This document shows positions 8,436 through 17,573 of a stretch of DNA of 64,000 bases, one piece after another. This DNA is from Frankia sp. RB7 (lineage in GTDB: Bacteria > Pseudomonadota > Alphaproteobacteria > Rhizobiales > Xanthobacteraceae): positions 82,253 to 146,252 of the forward strand of contig JAUEPE010000011.1 of the NCBI GenBank assembly GCA_030403585.1, read 5' to 3'. The position numbers and the translations under genes are program-made. Every line of letters begins with the position of its first letter. Within the stretch, counting starts at the first letter, position 1. The notes under the pieces were generated by a model that was given only the letters and a program-made list of their open reading frames with translations, had not been told where the DNA came from and ran no database searches.

Positions 8436-9275
8436 TTACTCTCTGCTTGCTGGCTGATTGGCGGTGCGCTGGCCGCGCCGTCGTTCCACGGTGATCTCGG
8501 CGAGGATCGACATCGCGATCTCCTCCGGCGTGATGGCCCCGAGGTCGAGCCCGGCCGGTGCCTTGAAATCATCGATCGCCGCCGTGCTGGCGCCTTCCGC
8601 GAGAAGCTTTGCGCGCAGCGACGCCATCTTGCGGCGGCTGCCGACGAAGGCGTGATAACAGGCCTCGGTCGCGGCCGCCGCGCGCAAGGCGGCTTCGTCG
8701 CCCTTGCCTTGCGTCGAGACCACGACGAAGCGCTTGGCGTCGTTGAACTCGCCGAGCTGGTAGCCGTCGATGATCGTATCAGCATCCGGTTGAGCCGTGA
8801 GATCGGCGGCAGGCACGGCGAGCGTGACGTGGTAGCCGAGCACGCGCGCCTGTGCGGCGAGCGACAGCGCCACCGGGCTCGCACCAAGAATGACCAGCGA
8901 GGGATGCGGCAGCACCGGCTCGACGAAAATATCCATGGTGCCCTTGCTCGGACACATGTTGCTGGCGAAGCGGACGCCGTCGCGGCTCTCGCCCGCGCTG
9001 ACGCCGAGCTCGGCGAGCAGGTTTTCGGGCTGCACCGAGACCATACGCGGCTCGCCGTCGGCGAGCGCCTCGCGTGCCGCCTTCAGCACCGCACCCTTGG
9101 CGCAGCCGCCGCCGATCCAACCCGCGACGATGGTGCCGTCGGCCGCGATGATCGCCTTGGCGCCAGCCTTCGCCGCGGTCACCGACACCGTCCGCACCAC
9201 CGTCGCGAGCACGAAGGCGCGCTCGGCGGCCTTCATCTGCGCCACGAGATCCAGCACTTCGACATGAGCGGTCAT
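8436..9275 (-). CDS. coxF: XdhC/CoxI-family molybdenum-cofactor maturation protein (CoxF position)
   Basis: A 279-residue XdhC family protein. The N-terminal XdhC-CoxI domain shows VLATVVRT and GWIGGGCAKGAV; the C-terminal Rossmann-like domain shows VILGASPVALSLAAQARVLGYHV. XdhC proteins bind the sulfurated molybdenum cofactor and hand it to the apoenzyme. It directly follows coxE and precedes coxG, the position of coxF in the Oligotropha carboxidovorans cluster, hence the symbol; CoxI has the same fold, so the assignment rests on order. Confidence 0.82.
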   Translation of the reverse strand: MTAHVEVLDLVAQMKAAERAFVLATVVRTVSVTAAKAGAKAIIAADGTIVAGWIGGGCAKGAVLKAAREALADGEPRMVSVQPENLLAELGVSAGESRDGVRFASNMCPSKGTMDIFVEPVLPHPSLVILGASPVALSLAAQARVLGYHVTLAVPAADLTAQPDADTIIDGYQLGEFNDAKRFVVVSTQGKGDEAALRAAAATEACYHAFVGSRRKMASLRAKLLAEGASTAAIDDFKAPAGLDLGAITPEEIAMSILAEITVERRRGQRTANQPASRE

Positions 9276-9286
9276 CGCAACATCCC

Positions 9287-10495
9287 TCAGAGCCTGGCCA
9301 GATAGGGTTCGAGCGCGCGCAGGCTCTGCAGCGAATTCGCGGGCGCATAGAGATCGACATGCGGCAGCGCCGCCTTGATGCCGCGCGCCTCCGGCGTGTA
9401 GCCCTCCCAGGCCATCATCGGGTTGAGCCAGACGATGCGGCGGCAGCGGCGATGCAGCGCCGCCATTTCGCGGCCTAGCAAAGCGGCGTCGCCGGTCTCG
9501 TAACCGTCGGACACGATCATCACGCAGCTGCGCGAATGAATCACGCGCGCGGCATGCCAGCGATTGAAGGTCTGTAAGGACTCGCCAATCTTGGTGCCGC
9601 CGCCCGCGCCCTGCGCCATGATCGAGAGCCGGTCGAGCGCACGCCCGGCGTCCTTCTCCTTCATCGCGTCGGAGACGTAGGCGAGGCGTGTGTGAAACAG
9701 GAACGCCTCGGCCTCGCGGAACTGGTCGAGCACGCCGTGGATGAAGCGCAGGAACACGGCGGTGTATAGGCTCATCGAGCCCGAGGCATCGAGCAGCACT
9801 ATGAGCCGCAGCGGCTTGTGCTTGCGCTGGCGTTTCACAAGCGCGATCGGCACGCCGCCATGGCTGATATTTCGATGAATGGTGCGGCGGAGATCGAGCC
9901 GGTAGCCGCGCCGGCGCGCCAGATCACGCCGGGTCAGCCGCGTGCGCATCGCCTTGGCGAGCTGTGCCGCAGCTTCATGGGCCTGGGCGACCTGATCGGG
10001 ATCGCTGAGCTTTCGGAAATCGACCTCGGCAAGATTCTCCGCGCGCGAGGCGCCTTCCATGCGGCCCTCGCCAGGGCGGCCTTCCGGTGCGTCATCGGAC
10101 GATGGAGTCTGATCGGTGACGGATCGGCTGCTGCCCTGCTCGGCCGCGGTGTCTTGCAAGCTCTTCAGCGATGGATTACTCGCTCCCGGCGCCGAACCGA
10201 TGGTGCGAGAGCGCGAACGCACGCGTTTGCCTAGCCAAAATGCATCGAACAGCCCGTCGAATTTGTCCCAGTCGGATTTGCGGGCCGAGAACAGATGCTT
10301 GAACGCCGCGCGCAGCATGCCCGGTCGCGCCGCATAGCCTGACGACATCAGCGTCGCGGCATCCTGCCCTTCGGCGAGCCCGACGCGAAAGCCGGCATCG
10401 CGTAGCGTGCGCAGGAAGGCGGCAAGCTTCGCGGAAACGAGGCGCGAGACCTCGTTGAGGTCGTCATATCCGGGGCTGGAGCCGCAGCAGCTCAT
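9287..10495 (-). CDS. coxE: CoxE, VWA-domain protein for CO dehydrogenase maturation
   Basis: A 402-residue protein of the CoxE family with a C-terminal von Willebrand A domain. The MIDAS metal site reads LLDASGSMS (DxSxS), with a downstream IVSDGYETGD. The N-terminal half carries a charged, variable stretch (roughly residues 85-160). CoxE works with the AAA+ ATPase CoxD in building the Mo-S-Cu centre of CO dehydrogenase. The start overlaps the coxD stop by four bases (ATGA), so the two are coupled. Confidence 0.93.
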   Translation of the reverse strand: MSCCGSSPGYDDLNEVSRLVSAKLAAFLRTLRDAGFRVGLAEGQDAATLMSSGYAARPGMLRAAFKHLFSARKSDWDKFDGLFDAFWLGKRVRSRSRTIGSAPGASNPSLKSLQDTAAEQGSSRSVTDQTPSSDDAPEGRPGEGRMEGASRAENLAEVDFRKLSDPDQVAQAHEAAAQLAKAMRTRLTRRDLARRRGYRLDLRRTIHRNISHGGVPIALVKRQRKHKPLRLIVLLDASGSMSLYTAVFLRFIHGVLDQFREAEAFLFHTRLAYVSDAMKEKDAGRALDRLSIMAQGAGGGTKIGESLQTFNRWHAARVIHSRSCVMIVSDGYETGDAALLGREMAALHRRCRRIVWLNPMMAWEGYTPEARGIKAALPHVDLYAPANSLQSLRALEPYLARL

Positions 10496-11358
10496 GCGAC
10501 CTTCCCCAGCAGGCGTTGCGTCACCTCGGGCGTGACACGGGCGCGGTCCTCGTGGGTCTTCAGCAGGCAGACCAGTGTGTCGTGCACGGTTTCCGGCGCG
10601 TCGTGGAGATCGCGCACGTCGAGACCGACCAGCGCCGCCGCCCAGTCCAGCGTCTCCGCCACTCCCGGGACTTTGCGCAGCTCCTCCTTGCGCACGCCTT
10701 CGACCATGCGCGCAATCTGGAGTGACAGCGACGGGCTCGCACCCGCGACGCGCGCCAGGATGATGCGGGTCTCGCGATCGACGTCGGGATAGTCGACATA
10801 ATGATAGAGGCAGCGCCGGCGCAGCGCATCGGAGAGCTCGCGCGTGCCGTTCGAGGTCAGCACCACATGCGGGATGGTAACAGCGGGAATAGTGCCGAGC
10901 TCGGGGATCGAGACCTGGAAATCGGACAGCAGCTCCAGCAGGAACGCCTCGAACTCGTCGTCAGCGCGGTCGATCTCGTCGATCAGCAATACCGGCGCCT
11001 TCGGTCGGCGGATCGCCGCGAGCAGCGGACGCTCCAGTAGATATTTTTCCGAGAAGACCTGGTCCTCGATGCTGTCGCTGCCGCGATGGGCCTGGATTGC
11101 CAGCAGCTGGCGCTGGTAGTTCCACTCGTAAAGCGCGGAGGACTGGTCGAGCCCCTCATAGCATTGCAGCCGGATCAGCTCGGTCGCATGCACCTTTGCG
11201 AGCGCTTTCGCCACCTCGGTCTTGCCGACACCCGCCTCGCCTTCGAGCAGCAGCGGACGCCGCAGCAATTGCATCAGCGAGACCGCGGTCGCGAGGTCCG
11301 CATCGGCGATGTAACCCGATGCAGCCAGCGCTTGCGCGATCTCGTCACGGCCTTTCAT
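10492..11358 (-). CDS. coxD: CoxD, MoxR-type AAA+ ATPase
   Basis: A 288-residue MoxR-family AAA+ ATPase: Walker A GEAGVGKT (residues 40-47), Walker B VLLIDEIDR (123-131), sensor 1 VVLTSNGTRELSDALRRRC. In O. carboxidovorans CoxD is needed to insert sulfur and copper into the active site of CO dehydrogenase. It sits after coxL, from which it is separated by a 100-base interspersed repeat, and overlaps coxE. The MoxR-plus-VWA pair is the usual arrangement of a metal-centre chaperone. Confidence 0.94.
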   Translation of the reverse strand: MKGRDEIAQALAASGYIADADLATAVSLMQLLRRPLLLEGEAGVGKTEVAKALAKVHATELIRLQCYEGLDQSSALYEWNYQRQLLAIQAHRGSDSIEDQVFSEKYLLERPLLAAIRRPKAPVLLIDEIDRADDEFEAFLLELLSDFQVSIPELGTIPAVTIPHVVLTSNGTRELSDALRRRCLYHYVDYPDVDRETRIILARVAGASPSLSLQIARMVEGVRKEELRKVPGVAETLDWAAALVGLDVRDLHDAPETVHDTLVCLLKTHEDRARVTPEVTQRLLGKVA

Positions 11359-11373
11359 GATTCCACTCTCTCC

Positions 11374-11460
11374 TCGTCATTGCGAGGAGCGAAGCGACGA
11401 AGCAATCCAGACCGCTTCCGCGGTGGGATACTGGATTGCTTCGCTTCGCTCGCAATGACG
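11374..11460. repeat. Interspersed repeat, GTCATTGCGAGCGAAGC family, inside the cox operon
   Basis: CGTCATTGCGAGGAGCGAAG at the left and CTTCGCTCGCAATGACG at the right are inverted copies, with GCAATCCAG / CTGGATTGC inside. A second copy lies at 53101-53200. It occupies nearly the whole gap between coxL and coxD. Confidence 0.82.
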
Positions 11461-11466
11461 GTCAAA

Positions 11467-13887
11467 TCACGCCACCGCGCCAAGATCCTTCGCCGCCTTC
11501 CAGTTGCGCCAGAAATCGTGCGGCATCTGGATGTGCGTGCTCCCCAGGAACGAGAACGCGTCGTTGACGGCGTTGGAGAAGGCCGGCACGCCGCCGACAT
11601 TCGGGCTCTCGCCGACGCCCTTGGCGCCGATCGGGTGATGCGGCGACGGGGTGACGGTGAAGTCGGTCTCCCAATGCGGCGTCTCCACCGCGGTCGGCAT
11701 GAAAAAATCCATGAACGAGCCGGTGACGACGTTGCCGACCTCGTCGTAGCGGATCTCCTGGCCCATCGCGATCGCGAAGGCCTCGGTCAGGCCGCCATGC
11801 ACCTGGCCCTCGATGATCATCGGGTTGATGCGCGTGCCACAATCGTCGAGCGCGTAGAAGCGCCGCACCTTGTACACGCCGGTATCGACGTCGATGTCCA
11901 TCACGCAGAGATAGGCGCCGAACGGATAAGTCATGTTGGGCGGGTCGTAGTAACTCACCGCCTCAAGCCCCGGCTCCATTCCCGGCGGCACGGAGTTATA
12001 TGCCGCCCAGCAGATATCCTTCATCGACATGAATTTTTCCGGCAGGCCTCTGACGCGAAAGCCGTCGATGTCGAATTCGAGATCGTCCTCGTGCACCTCG
12101 AGCTTGTAGGCCGCGATCATCTGCGCCTTGGCCTTGATCTTTCGCGCGGCCATCGCGATTGCGGCGCCCGCCACCGGCGTGGAACGCGAACCGTAGGTGC
12201 CGAGCCCGTAAGGCGCGGTGTCGGTGTTGCCCTCTTCCACCATGATGTTGTCGGCGGGAATGCCAATCTCGGTCGCGATGATCTGGGCCCAGGTGGTTTC
12301 ATGGCCCTGGCCCTGGCTCTTGGACCCGACCCGCGCGATGCCCGCTCCCGTCGGGTGCATGCGGATCTCGCAGGAGTCGAACATGGCGATGCCGAGGATG
12401 TCGCAATTCTTCGACGGTCCGGCGCCGACGATCTCCGTGAAGAAGGAGATGCCGAGGCCCATGATGTCGCGGGTCTCGCCACGGGCGAACGCCGCACGCC
12501 TCTCCGCCTGCTCCTTGCGGAGCGCGGCGTAACCCGTCGTCTCCATCATCTTGCGCATGGCGGTGTGGTAGTCGCCGGAATCGTATTCCCAACCCAGCGC
12601 CGAGTGATACGGGAACTGCTCCGCCTTGATGAAGTTCTTCAGCCGCAGCTCCGCCGGATCCATGTTGAGCTTCTGCGCCAGAATATCCATGGCGCGCTCG
12701 ATGCAATAGGCGGCCTCCGTGACGCGGAACGAGCAGCGGTAGGCGACGCCACCCGGCGCCTTGTTGGTGTAGACGCCGTCCACCGCGAGGTGCGCGGTCG
12801 GGAAATCATAAGAGCCGGTGACGATATTGAAGAAGCCGGCCGGCCATTTCGACGGGTCGGCGCAAGCATCGAACGCGCCGTGATCGGCGAGCACGTGGAC
12901 ACGCAGGCCTGTGACCTTACCTTCTTTCGTCGCGGCGACCTCGGTCGTCATGTGATAGTCGCGCGCGAACGAGGTCGCAGTCAGATTCTCGATGCGGTCC
13001 TCGACCCATTTCACCGGCTTGCCGGTGACGATGGAGGCCACGGCCGCGCAGATATAGCCGGGATAGGCACCGACCTTGTTGCCGAAACCGCCGCCGATGT
13101 CGGGGGCGATGACGTGGATCTTGTGCTCAGGCAGCTTTGCGATCAGCGACACTACCGTGCGGATCACGTGCGGCGCCTGGAACGTGCCGTAGATCGTCAG
13201 CTCTCCCTTGATCTTGTCGAAGGAGCAGACGCACTGGCAGGTCTCCAGCGGCGACGGATGGGTGCGGTGATAGGAGATCATCTCCTTGATCGTGACTTCC
13301 GCCTTCCTGAAGGCGGCGTCCGTGAGGTCCTTGTCGCCGACGGTCCACTCAAAAATGTGGTTGTCGTGCTTGCGCGGACCATGCGCGCCGGACATCTTGC
13401 CGACGAGGTCCTCGCGCAACACCGGCGCATCCGCATTCATCGCCTTGAAGGGATCCACCAGCGGTGGCAGCGGTTCATATTCGACGATGACCGCGTTGAT
13501 GCCGTCATCGGCCGCATAGCGGTCGGTGGCGACGACGAAGGCAACCTCCTGGTTCTGGAACAGCACCTTGCCATCGGCCAAAACCATCTGCACGTCGCCG
13601 GCCAAGGTCGGCATCCAGGCGAGGTTGACGGTCTTCAGCGTCTCGGCGGTGATGACCGCGAGCACGCCGGGGACTTTCAGCGCCGCGCTGTCGTCGATCC
13701 TCTTGACGCGCGCATGCGGATGCGGCGAGCGGACGAAGTCGCCATGGAGCATGCCCGGCAGCTTGACGTCGTCGACGTAATTGCCCCTGCCTTGCGTGAA
13801 GCGGATGTCCTCGACGCGCTTGCGCTTGCAGCCCATGCCTTCGAGCGCGGCGGTGCGTTGTTCCCGCGTGGGAGTGAGGTCATTCAT
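11467..13887 (-). CDS. coxL: Aerobic CO dehydrogenase, large (molybdenum) subunit, form I
   Basis: CoxL, the catalytic subunit of the Mo-S-Cu CO dehydrogenase that oxidises CO to CO2. The 806 residues carry the form I active-site loop V-A-Y-R-C-S-F-R, coded at 12724-12744, with Cys385 as the expected copper ligand; form II proteins have AYRGAGR there. The conserved catalytic glutamate lies in [14 protein letters not shown] near the C-terminus. [14 protein letters not shown] is a molybdopterin-contact block. Overlaps the coxS stop by four bases and follows coxM and coxS, the M-S-L order of form I operons. Forms a heterohexamer with CoxM and CoxS. Confidence 0.97.
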   Translation of the reverse strand: MNDLTPTREQRTAALEGMGCKRKRVEDIRFTQGRGNYVDDVKLPGMLHGDFVRSPHPHARVKRIDDSAALKVPGVLAVITAETLKTVNLAWMPTLAGDVQMVLADGKVLFQNQEVAFVVATDRYAADDGINAVIVEYEPLPPLVDPFKAMNADAPVLREDLVGKMSGAHGPRKHDNHIFEWTVGDKDLTDAAFRKAEVTIKEMISYHRTHPSPLETCQCVCSFDKIKGELTIYGTFQAPHVIRTVVSLIAKLPEHKIHVIAPDIGGGFGNKVGAYPGYICAAVASIVTGKPVKWVEDRIENLTATSFARDYHMTTEVAATKEGKVTGLRVHVLADHGAFDACADPSKWPAGFFNIVTGSYDFPTAHLAVDGVYTNKAPGGVAYRCSFRVTEAAYCIERAMDILAQKLNMDPAELRLKNFIKAEQFPYHSALGWEYDSGDYHTAMRKMMETTGYAALRKEQAERRAAFARGETRDIMGLGISFFTEIVGAGPSKNCDILGIAMFDSCEIRMHPTGAGIARVGSKSQGQGHETTWAQIIATEIGIPADNIMVEEGNTDTAPYGLGTYGSRSTPVAGAAIAMAARKIKAKAQMIAAYKLEVHEDDLEFDIDGFRVRGLPEKFMSMKDICWAAYNSVPPGMEPGLEAVSYYDPPNMTYPFGAYLCVMDIDVDTGVYKVRRFYALDDCGTRINPMIIEGQVHGGLTEAFAIAMGQEIRYDEVGNVVTGSFMDFFMPTAVETPHWETDFTVTPSPHHPIGAKGVGESPNVGGVPAFSNAVNDAFSFLGSTHIQMPHDFWRNWKAAKDLGAVA

Positions 13888-14384
13888 TCTGCGGCCTCCT
13901 GGAATTCCACGCCGTTGATCTTGGCGCTAGCGTACTGGATTGCCTTGACGATGTTCTGGTAGCCGGTGCAGCGGCAGATGTTGCCGGAAATGCCCATGCG
14001 GATTTCCGGCTCGCTCGGCGAGGGATTTTCCTTCAGGAGGCGATGCGCGCGGACAATCATGCCGGGCGTGCAGAAGCCGCATTGCAGGCCGTGCATCATG
14101 CGAAAGCCCTCCTGCAGCGCCGACAGCGTGCCGTCGGCGTTGGCGATGCCTTCGACGGTGATGATGTCGCTGCCGTCGGCTTGAACTGCGAACATCGTGC
14201 AGGACTTGACCGACATGCCGTCGATATCGACGGTGCAGGCACCGCAATGGGTGGTCTCGCAGCCGATATGGGTGCCGGTCAGCTGCAGATTTTCGCGGAT
14301 GAAGTGCACCAGCAGCGTGCGCGGCTCGACGAGGCCTTCGACCTCGGCGCCGTTCACCTTCATGGTTACGTGTGTTTTGGCCAT
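13884..14384 (-). CDS. coxS: Aerobic CO dehydrogenase, small (2Fe-2S) subunit
   Basis: A 166-residue two-cluster ferredoxin subunit. The N-terminal plant-type cluster has [17 protein letters not shown] plus a later Cys in VKSCTMF; the C-terminal cluster has [10 protein letters not shown] and [11 protein letters not shown]. It carries electrons from the Mo-Cu site of CoxL to FAD in CoxM. The stop overlaps the coxL start, and 12 bases separate it from coxM. Confidence 0.97.
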   Translation of the reverse strand: MAKTHVTMKVNGAEVEGLVEPRTLLVHFIRENLQLTGTHIGCETTHCGACTVDIDGMSVKSCTMFAVQADGSDIITVEGIANADGTLSALQEGFRMMHGLQCGFCTPGMIVRAHRLLKENPSPSEPEIRMGISGNICRCTGYQNIVKAIQYASAKINGVEFQEAAE

Positions 14385-14396
14385 CGGTCCCCTCCT

Positions 14397-15263
14397 CTAC
14401 TTCGCGATAGCGGCAGCGCGCTGGAGCGCGCGCGTCACCATGATGCCGCCGACATGTTTGCGGTATTCGACCGGACCGCGCGCATCCGCGGCGGGCGACA
14501 TGATGGCCGAGGCCGCAGCGGCGGCCTTCTTCAAGGTCGCAGCATCGAGGCTGGTGCCGATCACTGCGTTGGCGGCATCGGTCGCGAGTAGCGGCGTCTC
14601 GTGGACATTGGTGAGGCCAATCGAACAGGTCGCAACCTTGCCGCCCGCCATGGTGAGCACGACGGCGGCGGCGGCGGTGGCATAGTCACCGACCTTGCGC
14701 TTGAGCTTTTCGTAGGCGTAGCCGTGACCGGCCGCGGGCACCGGAACCGTGATGGAGGTGAGGATCTCGCCGGGCTCGAGCGCGGTGAAATAGGCGCCTT
14801 GGTAGAAGTCGGCAGCCGCCACGTCGCGGGCGCCGCCTGCGCCTTCGAGGTGATAGGTCGCCCCCAGCGTCATCATCAGCGCCGGCATGTCATTGCCGGG
14901 GTCGCCATTGGCGACATTGCCGCCGATCGTGCCGCGGTAGCGCACCTGCGGGTCGGCGATCAGCAGCGCCGCCTCATGCAGGATCGGCATCGACTTGGCG
15001 ACCTCGTCGGAGGCCAGCAGCTCATGCTGGGTGGTCATCGCGCCGATGACGAGATTGTTGCCGTTACGGCTGACGCCCTTCAGGGCGGCGATACCGCGCA
15101 GATCGATCAGATGGGCGGGGGTCGCAAGCCGAAGCTTCATCATCGGCACCAGGCTGTGCCCGCCGGCCAGCGGCCGCGCATCCTCGCCGAGGTCGACCAA
15201 GAGCTTGACGGCATCGGCGACACTCGCCGGCCGGTGATAGCTGAATGGGCCAGGGATCATCAT
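14397..15263 (-). CDS. coxM: Aerobic CO dehydrogenase, medium (FAD) subunit
   Basis: A 288-residue FAD-binding subunit of the xanthine-oxidase family. FAD motifs are PLAGGHSLVPMMKLR (residues about 36-50) and TIGGNVANGDPGNDMPA (about 111-127). It begins MMIPGPFSYHRPAS, as in other CoxM proteins. First structural gene of the operon; the ATG follows GGAGGAG. The 150 bases upstream carry a tandem direct repeat and are the likely promoter region. Confidence 0.96.
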   Translation of the reverse strand: MMIPGPFSYHRPASVADAVKLLVDLGEDARPLAGGHSLVPMMKLRLATPAHLIDLRGIAALKGVSRNGNNLVIGAMTTQHELLASDEVAKSMPILHEAALLIADPQVRYRGTIGGNVANGDPGNDMPALMMTLGATYHLEGAGGARDVAAADFYQGAYFTALEPGEILTSITVPVPAAGHGYAYEKLKRKVGDYATAAAAVVLTMAGGKVATCSIGLTNVHETPLLATDAANAVIGTSLDAATLKKAAAAASAIMSPAADARGPVEYRKHVGGIMVTRALQRAAAIAK

Positions 15264-15333
15264 CTCCTCCTCGTCGTCCTTTGCGCGTGACGGCGCGGAC
15301 GTTGGAGGGGACGGTCACTCCGGGCGGGGCGGC

Positions 15334-15399
15334 CCGCAACACGAGCGGCACGGATCAGCGGATTTCGCACGAGTTGCGGGCCTGAGCGCACGAATTGCG
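15334..15399 (-). promoter_or_regulatory. Tandem direct repeats upstream of coxM, candidate CoxC operator
   Basis: Two near-identical 13-mers, CGCACGAGTTGCG (15366-15378) and CGCACGAATTGCG (15387-15399), lie exactly 21 bp apart, two helical turns. CACGAG (15340-15345) and GCACGG (15348-15353) look like weaker half-sites. LytTR-domain regulators usually bind tandem direct repeats on one face of the helix about 21 bp apart, and the neighbouring gene codes for a LytTR protein. The link is inference. Confidence 0.45.
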
Positions 15400-15418
15400 T
15401 CAGGTGTGGCGACCCTTA

Positions 15419-15563
15419 ACCTCGCCCCGCTTGCGGGGAGAGGTCGGATTGCATCGCAAGATGCAATCCGGGTGAGGGGGTACAGGTCTCTCGGAGATCT
15501 CATACGCGGAGAGAGGCCCCTCACCCCACCCTCTCCCCGCAAGAGCGGGGCGAGGGAGTGAGA
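15419..15563. repeat. Intergenic palindromic repeat, CTCCCGC family
   Basis: CCTCGCCCCGCTTGCGGGGA at the left is mirrored by CCCCGCAAGAGCGGGGCGAGG at the right in shortened form, with GATTGCATC / GATGCAATC inside. Same family as 2912-3050, 22080-22237 and 26369-26506. Together with the direct repeats it accounts for the 315-base gap between coxC and coxM; no gene is seen there. Confidence 0.8.
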
Positions 15564-15578
15564 CAGCTCGTCTCTGCT

Positions 15579-16802
15579 CTACGCCTGCCGCCGGTTCACC
15601 AGCCCCAATCTCGCCTTCACCTCGGCGATCTTGGCCCGGCTCACCGGCACCCGGTGCGGCGACGGGCCGTCGAGCTCGAGCACGGCGCCGTCGCCCTCTT
15701 TGCGGACCAGCGCGACATGGGGGATGGCGACGATATGGCTGCGGTGCACCCGGAGGAACAGCGAGGGATCGAGCTGGGCCTCGGCCTCGGAGATCGACCA
15801 GGGGCACATCCGCTCCCGCGTGCCGTCATGGACGCGGGTGTAATGCGCGTCGGCGCGAACGCTGCGGACGTTCGCCGTCTCGATGAAGTGCGTCCCGTCG
15901 GCGCTTTCGACCGGCAACCGGGGAGCCGGCGCTCGCGGCGGCTGGCCGAGGCCACCGAGCGGCGCCATCGGCCGCGGAGAAATGGCAGGCGCCGCAACCG
16001 GTTCGATGGCGGTCGATGGGGCATTGGCGTCGCCGGCAACAGAGGCCGAAGCCTGCCGGCGTTGATCGGGCACGAGCGACAGCAGGAAGCCGGCAGCGAT
16101 GACGAAGCACAGCACGGCTACGATGATCGATAAAATTTGCTGCGACGCGGCAAGGCCGCCGCCGGCATGGTGATGCGCCGCACCGGTCAGCGGCTTGAAA
16201 TGCATGCCGAGCATCGCGGTGTAATGCATGCCGGAGACGGCGATGCCGAAAGCGATCGAGCTGACGATCAGCCGAACGCCTTCCTGCTGCGCCAGAAAGG
16301 CGCGCAGGCCGCCATAGGCCGTGACGATGGCCACGACGACCGACAGAAGAACCATGATCGGGTCGTGCACAATACCGAATGGGCCAGCCAGTCCATGGAT
16401 CCCGACATAATGCATGCTGGCGATGCCGACACCGAGCAACACCGCCGACGACGCCACGCGCTTCAGGCTCGGCTCACCGATCGAGACAAAGAATAGCGAG
16501 ATGCCGACCACCAGCGCGCAGATCAGGAACGAGATGATGGTGGGCAGAACGAGATAGACCGTATCCGGCGGCAGCGGCGCGGCCAGCATGCCGACGAAAT
16601 GCATGGTCCAGATGCCGACGGCCAGAAACGCCGCCGCGCCCGCGAGCAGCAGGCGGTTGCTGACGCCGGGCGTGTTGCGGATGCGAGATGCAAGCGCAAA
16701 GCCGGTATAGCCACCCAGACTCGCGATCGCCACAGAGAGCGCGACGAGATAGGGATCGTGTCCTTCGAACATGATCTTGTCGGCCGCCCGTCTCCACGGC
16801 AC
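15579..16802 (-). CDS. coxC: MHYT-sensor/LytTR regulator, CoxC-like
   Basis: A membrane protein of about 407 residues. The N-terminal part holds seven membrane segments with the MHYT-type repeats WTMHFVGM, ASMHYVGI and SGMHYTAM, thought to bind copper and to sense a diatomic gas. A Pro/Ala-rich linker leads to a C-terminal LytTR DNA-binding domain (THFIETANVRSVRADAHYTRV, LFLRVHRSHIV). This layout and the position ahead of coxMSL match CoxC of O. carboxidovorans. The GTG at 16802 has GGGAGGAGG just ahead; an ATG at 16772 is the alternative and gives the core MHYT start. It probably controls the operon in response to CO. Confidence 0.8.
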   Translation of the reverse strand: MPWRRAADKIMFEGHDPYLVALSVAIASLGGYTGFALASRIRNTPGVSNRLLLAGAAAFLAVGIWTMHFVGMLAAPLPPDTVYLVLPTIISFLICALVVGISLFFVSIGEPSLKRVASSAVLLGVGIASMHYVGIHGLAGPFGIVHDPIMVLLSVVVAIVTAYGGLRAFLAQQEGVRLIVSSIAFGIAVSGMHYTAMLGMHFKPLTGAAHHHAGGGLAASQQILSIIVAVLCFVIAAGFLLSLVPDQRRQASASVAGDANAPSTAIEPVAAPAISPRPMAPLGGLGQPPRAPAPRLPVESADGTHFIETANVRSVRADAHYTRVHDGTRERMCPWSISEAEAQLDPSLFLRVHRSHIVAIPHVALVRKEGDGAVLELDGPSPHRVPVSRAKIAEVKARLGLVNRRQA

Positions 16803-16880
16803 GGCCTCCTCCCGCCGCCGACTGTATAGGGACGGCGGCGGGATTGACAATCAGCGGCGTGTGACTTGGCACAATGCCAG

Positions 16881-16990
16881 ACCCTCATGGTGAGGAGGGG
16901 CGCGAGCGCCGTCTCGAAACATGCAGGCCGGGAAGCAACAGCCGGGCCTTCATCCTTCGAGACGCGCTACGCGCTCCTCAGGATGAGGGG
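16881..16990. repeat. Interspersed repeat, CCTCATGGTGAGGAG family
   Basis: CCCTCATGGTGAGGAG at the left faces CTCCTCAGGATGAGGG at the right, with GTCTCGAA / TTCGAGAC inside. A further nested inverted repeat between convergently organised minus-strand genes (coxC start and ribH stop). No gene seen. Confidence 0.75.
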
Positions 16991-17007
16991 TTGGAGTCTT
17001 TCCTTCC

Positions 17008-17568
17008 TCACACGATCCCCGCCGCGACCTGGCCGCGCAGGCGCTCCAGGCCGTGCAACGTCTCCGCACAGGCGGCCGCGACCTCGACGCCCTTGATCGC
17101 AAAGTGCCTGCGGAAGAAATCGTAGTGCACTTCGGTCTCGTGGAATTGCTGCGGCGTCAGCACGGCCGAGAACACCGGCACCTCGGTGCGCAGCTGCACG
17201 TCCATCAGCGCCTTGATCACGGTGTCGGCGACGAATTCGTGGCGATAGATGCCACCGTCAACGACAAGCCCGGCCGCGACGATCGCGGTGTAGCGCCGTG
17301 TCTTGGCGAGAACCTGAGCATGCAGCGGGATCTCGAACGAGCCCGGCACCTCGAATACGTCGACATGGGTGAGATGGCGCGCTTCGGCTTCCTTGATGAA
17401 GGCGATGCGGGCTTCCTCGACCACGTCGCGGTGCCAGCAGGCCTGCACGAAAGCCACCCGCTGCGGCTTTGCAAAGCGCGAGTGCTCGGTCGCCGGCGGA
17501 TCCACTGGAACCGGCGGCGGAGTTGTCTGGGAGGCTTCAGTTTGGGGATCTTGCAACATCTGATTCAT
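17008..17568 (-). CDS. ribH: 6,7-dimethyl-8-ribityllumazine synthase, type II (RibH2)
   Basis: Lumazine synthase, the penultimate step of riboflavin synthesis. The 186-residue sequence has the type II pattern of Rhizobiales and Brucella RibH2 (VAFVQACWHRDVVEEARIAF, DVFEVPGSFEIPLHA, RYTAIVAAGLVVDGGIYRHEF, VFSAVLTPQQFHE) after a 35-residue Pro-rich N-terminal extension. It is a single gene behind an FMN riboswitch, away from other rib genes. A short hairpin (17574-17585) has the Shine-Dalgarno AAGGA in one arm, which suggests translational control. Confidence 0.95.
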   Translation of the reverse strand: MNQMLQDPQTEASQTTPPPVPVDPPATEHSRFAKPQRVAFVQACWHRDVVEEARIAFIKEAEARHLTHVDVFEVPGSFEIPLHAQVLAKTRRYTAIVAAGLVVDGGIYRHEFVADTVIKALMDVQLRTEVPVFSAVLTPQQFHETEVHYDFFRRHFAIKGVEVAAACAETLHGLERLRGQVAAGIV

Positions 17569-17573
17569 GGCTT

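Noticed and set aside
11086..13962. A 958-codon open frame on the plus strand across coxL
   Set aside because: It is fully antisense to coxL and coxS, has an Arg/His/Asp-rich composition typical of GC-rich shadows, and no family resemblance.
11467..15263. The molybdenum hydroxylase operon as xanthine dehydrogenase or form II CO dehydrogenase-like enzyme
   Set aside because: The CoxL loop is AYRCSFR, not AYRGAGR, and the gene order M-S-L-D-E-F-G is that of form I CO dehydrogenase.
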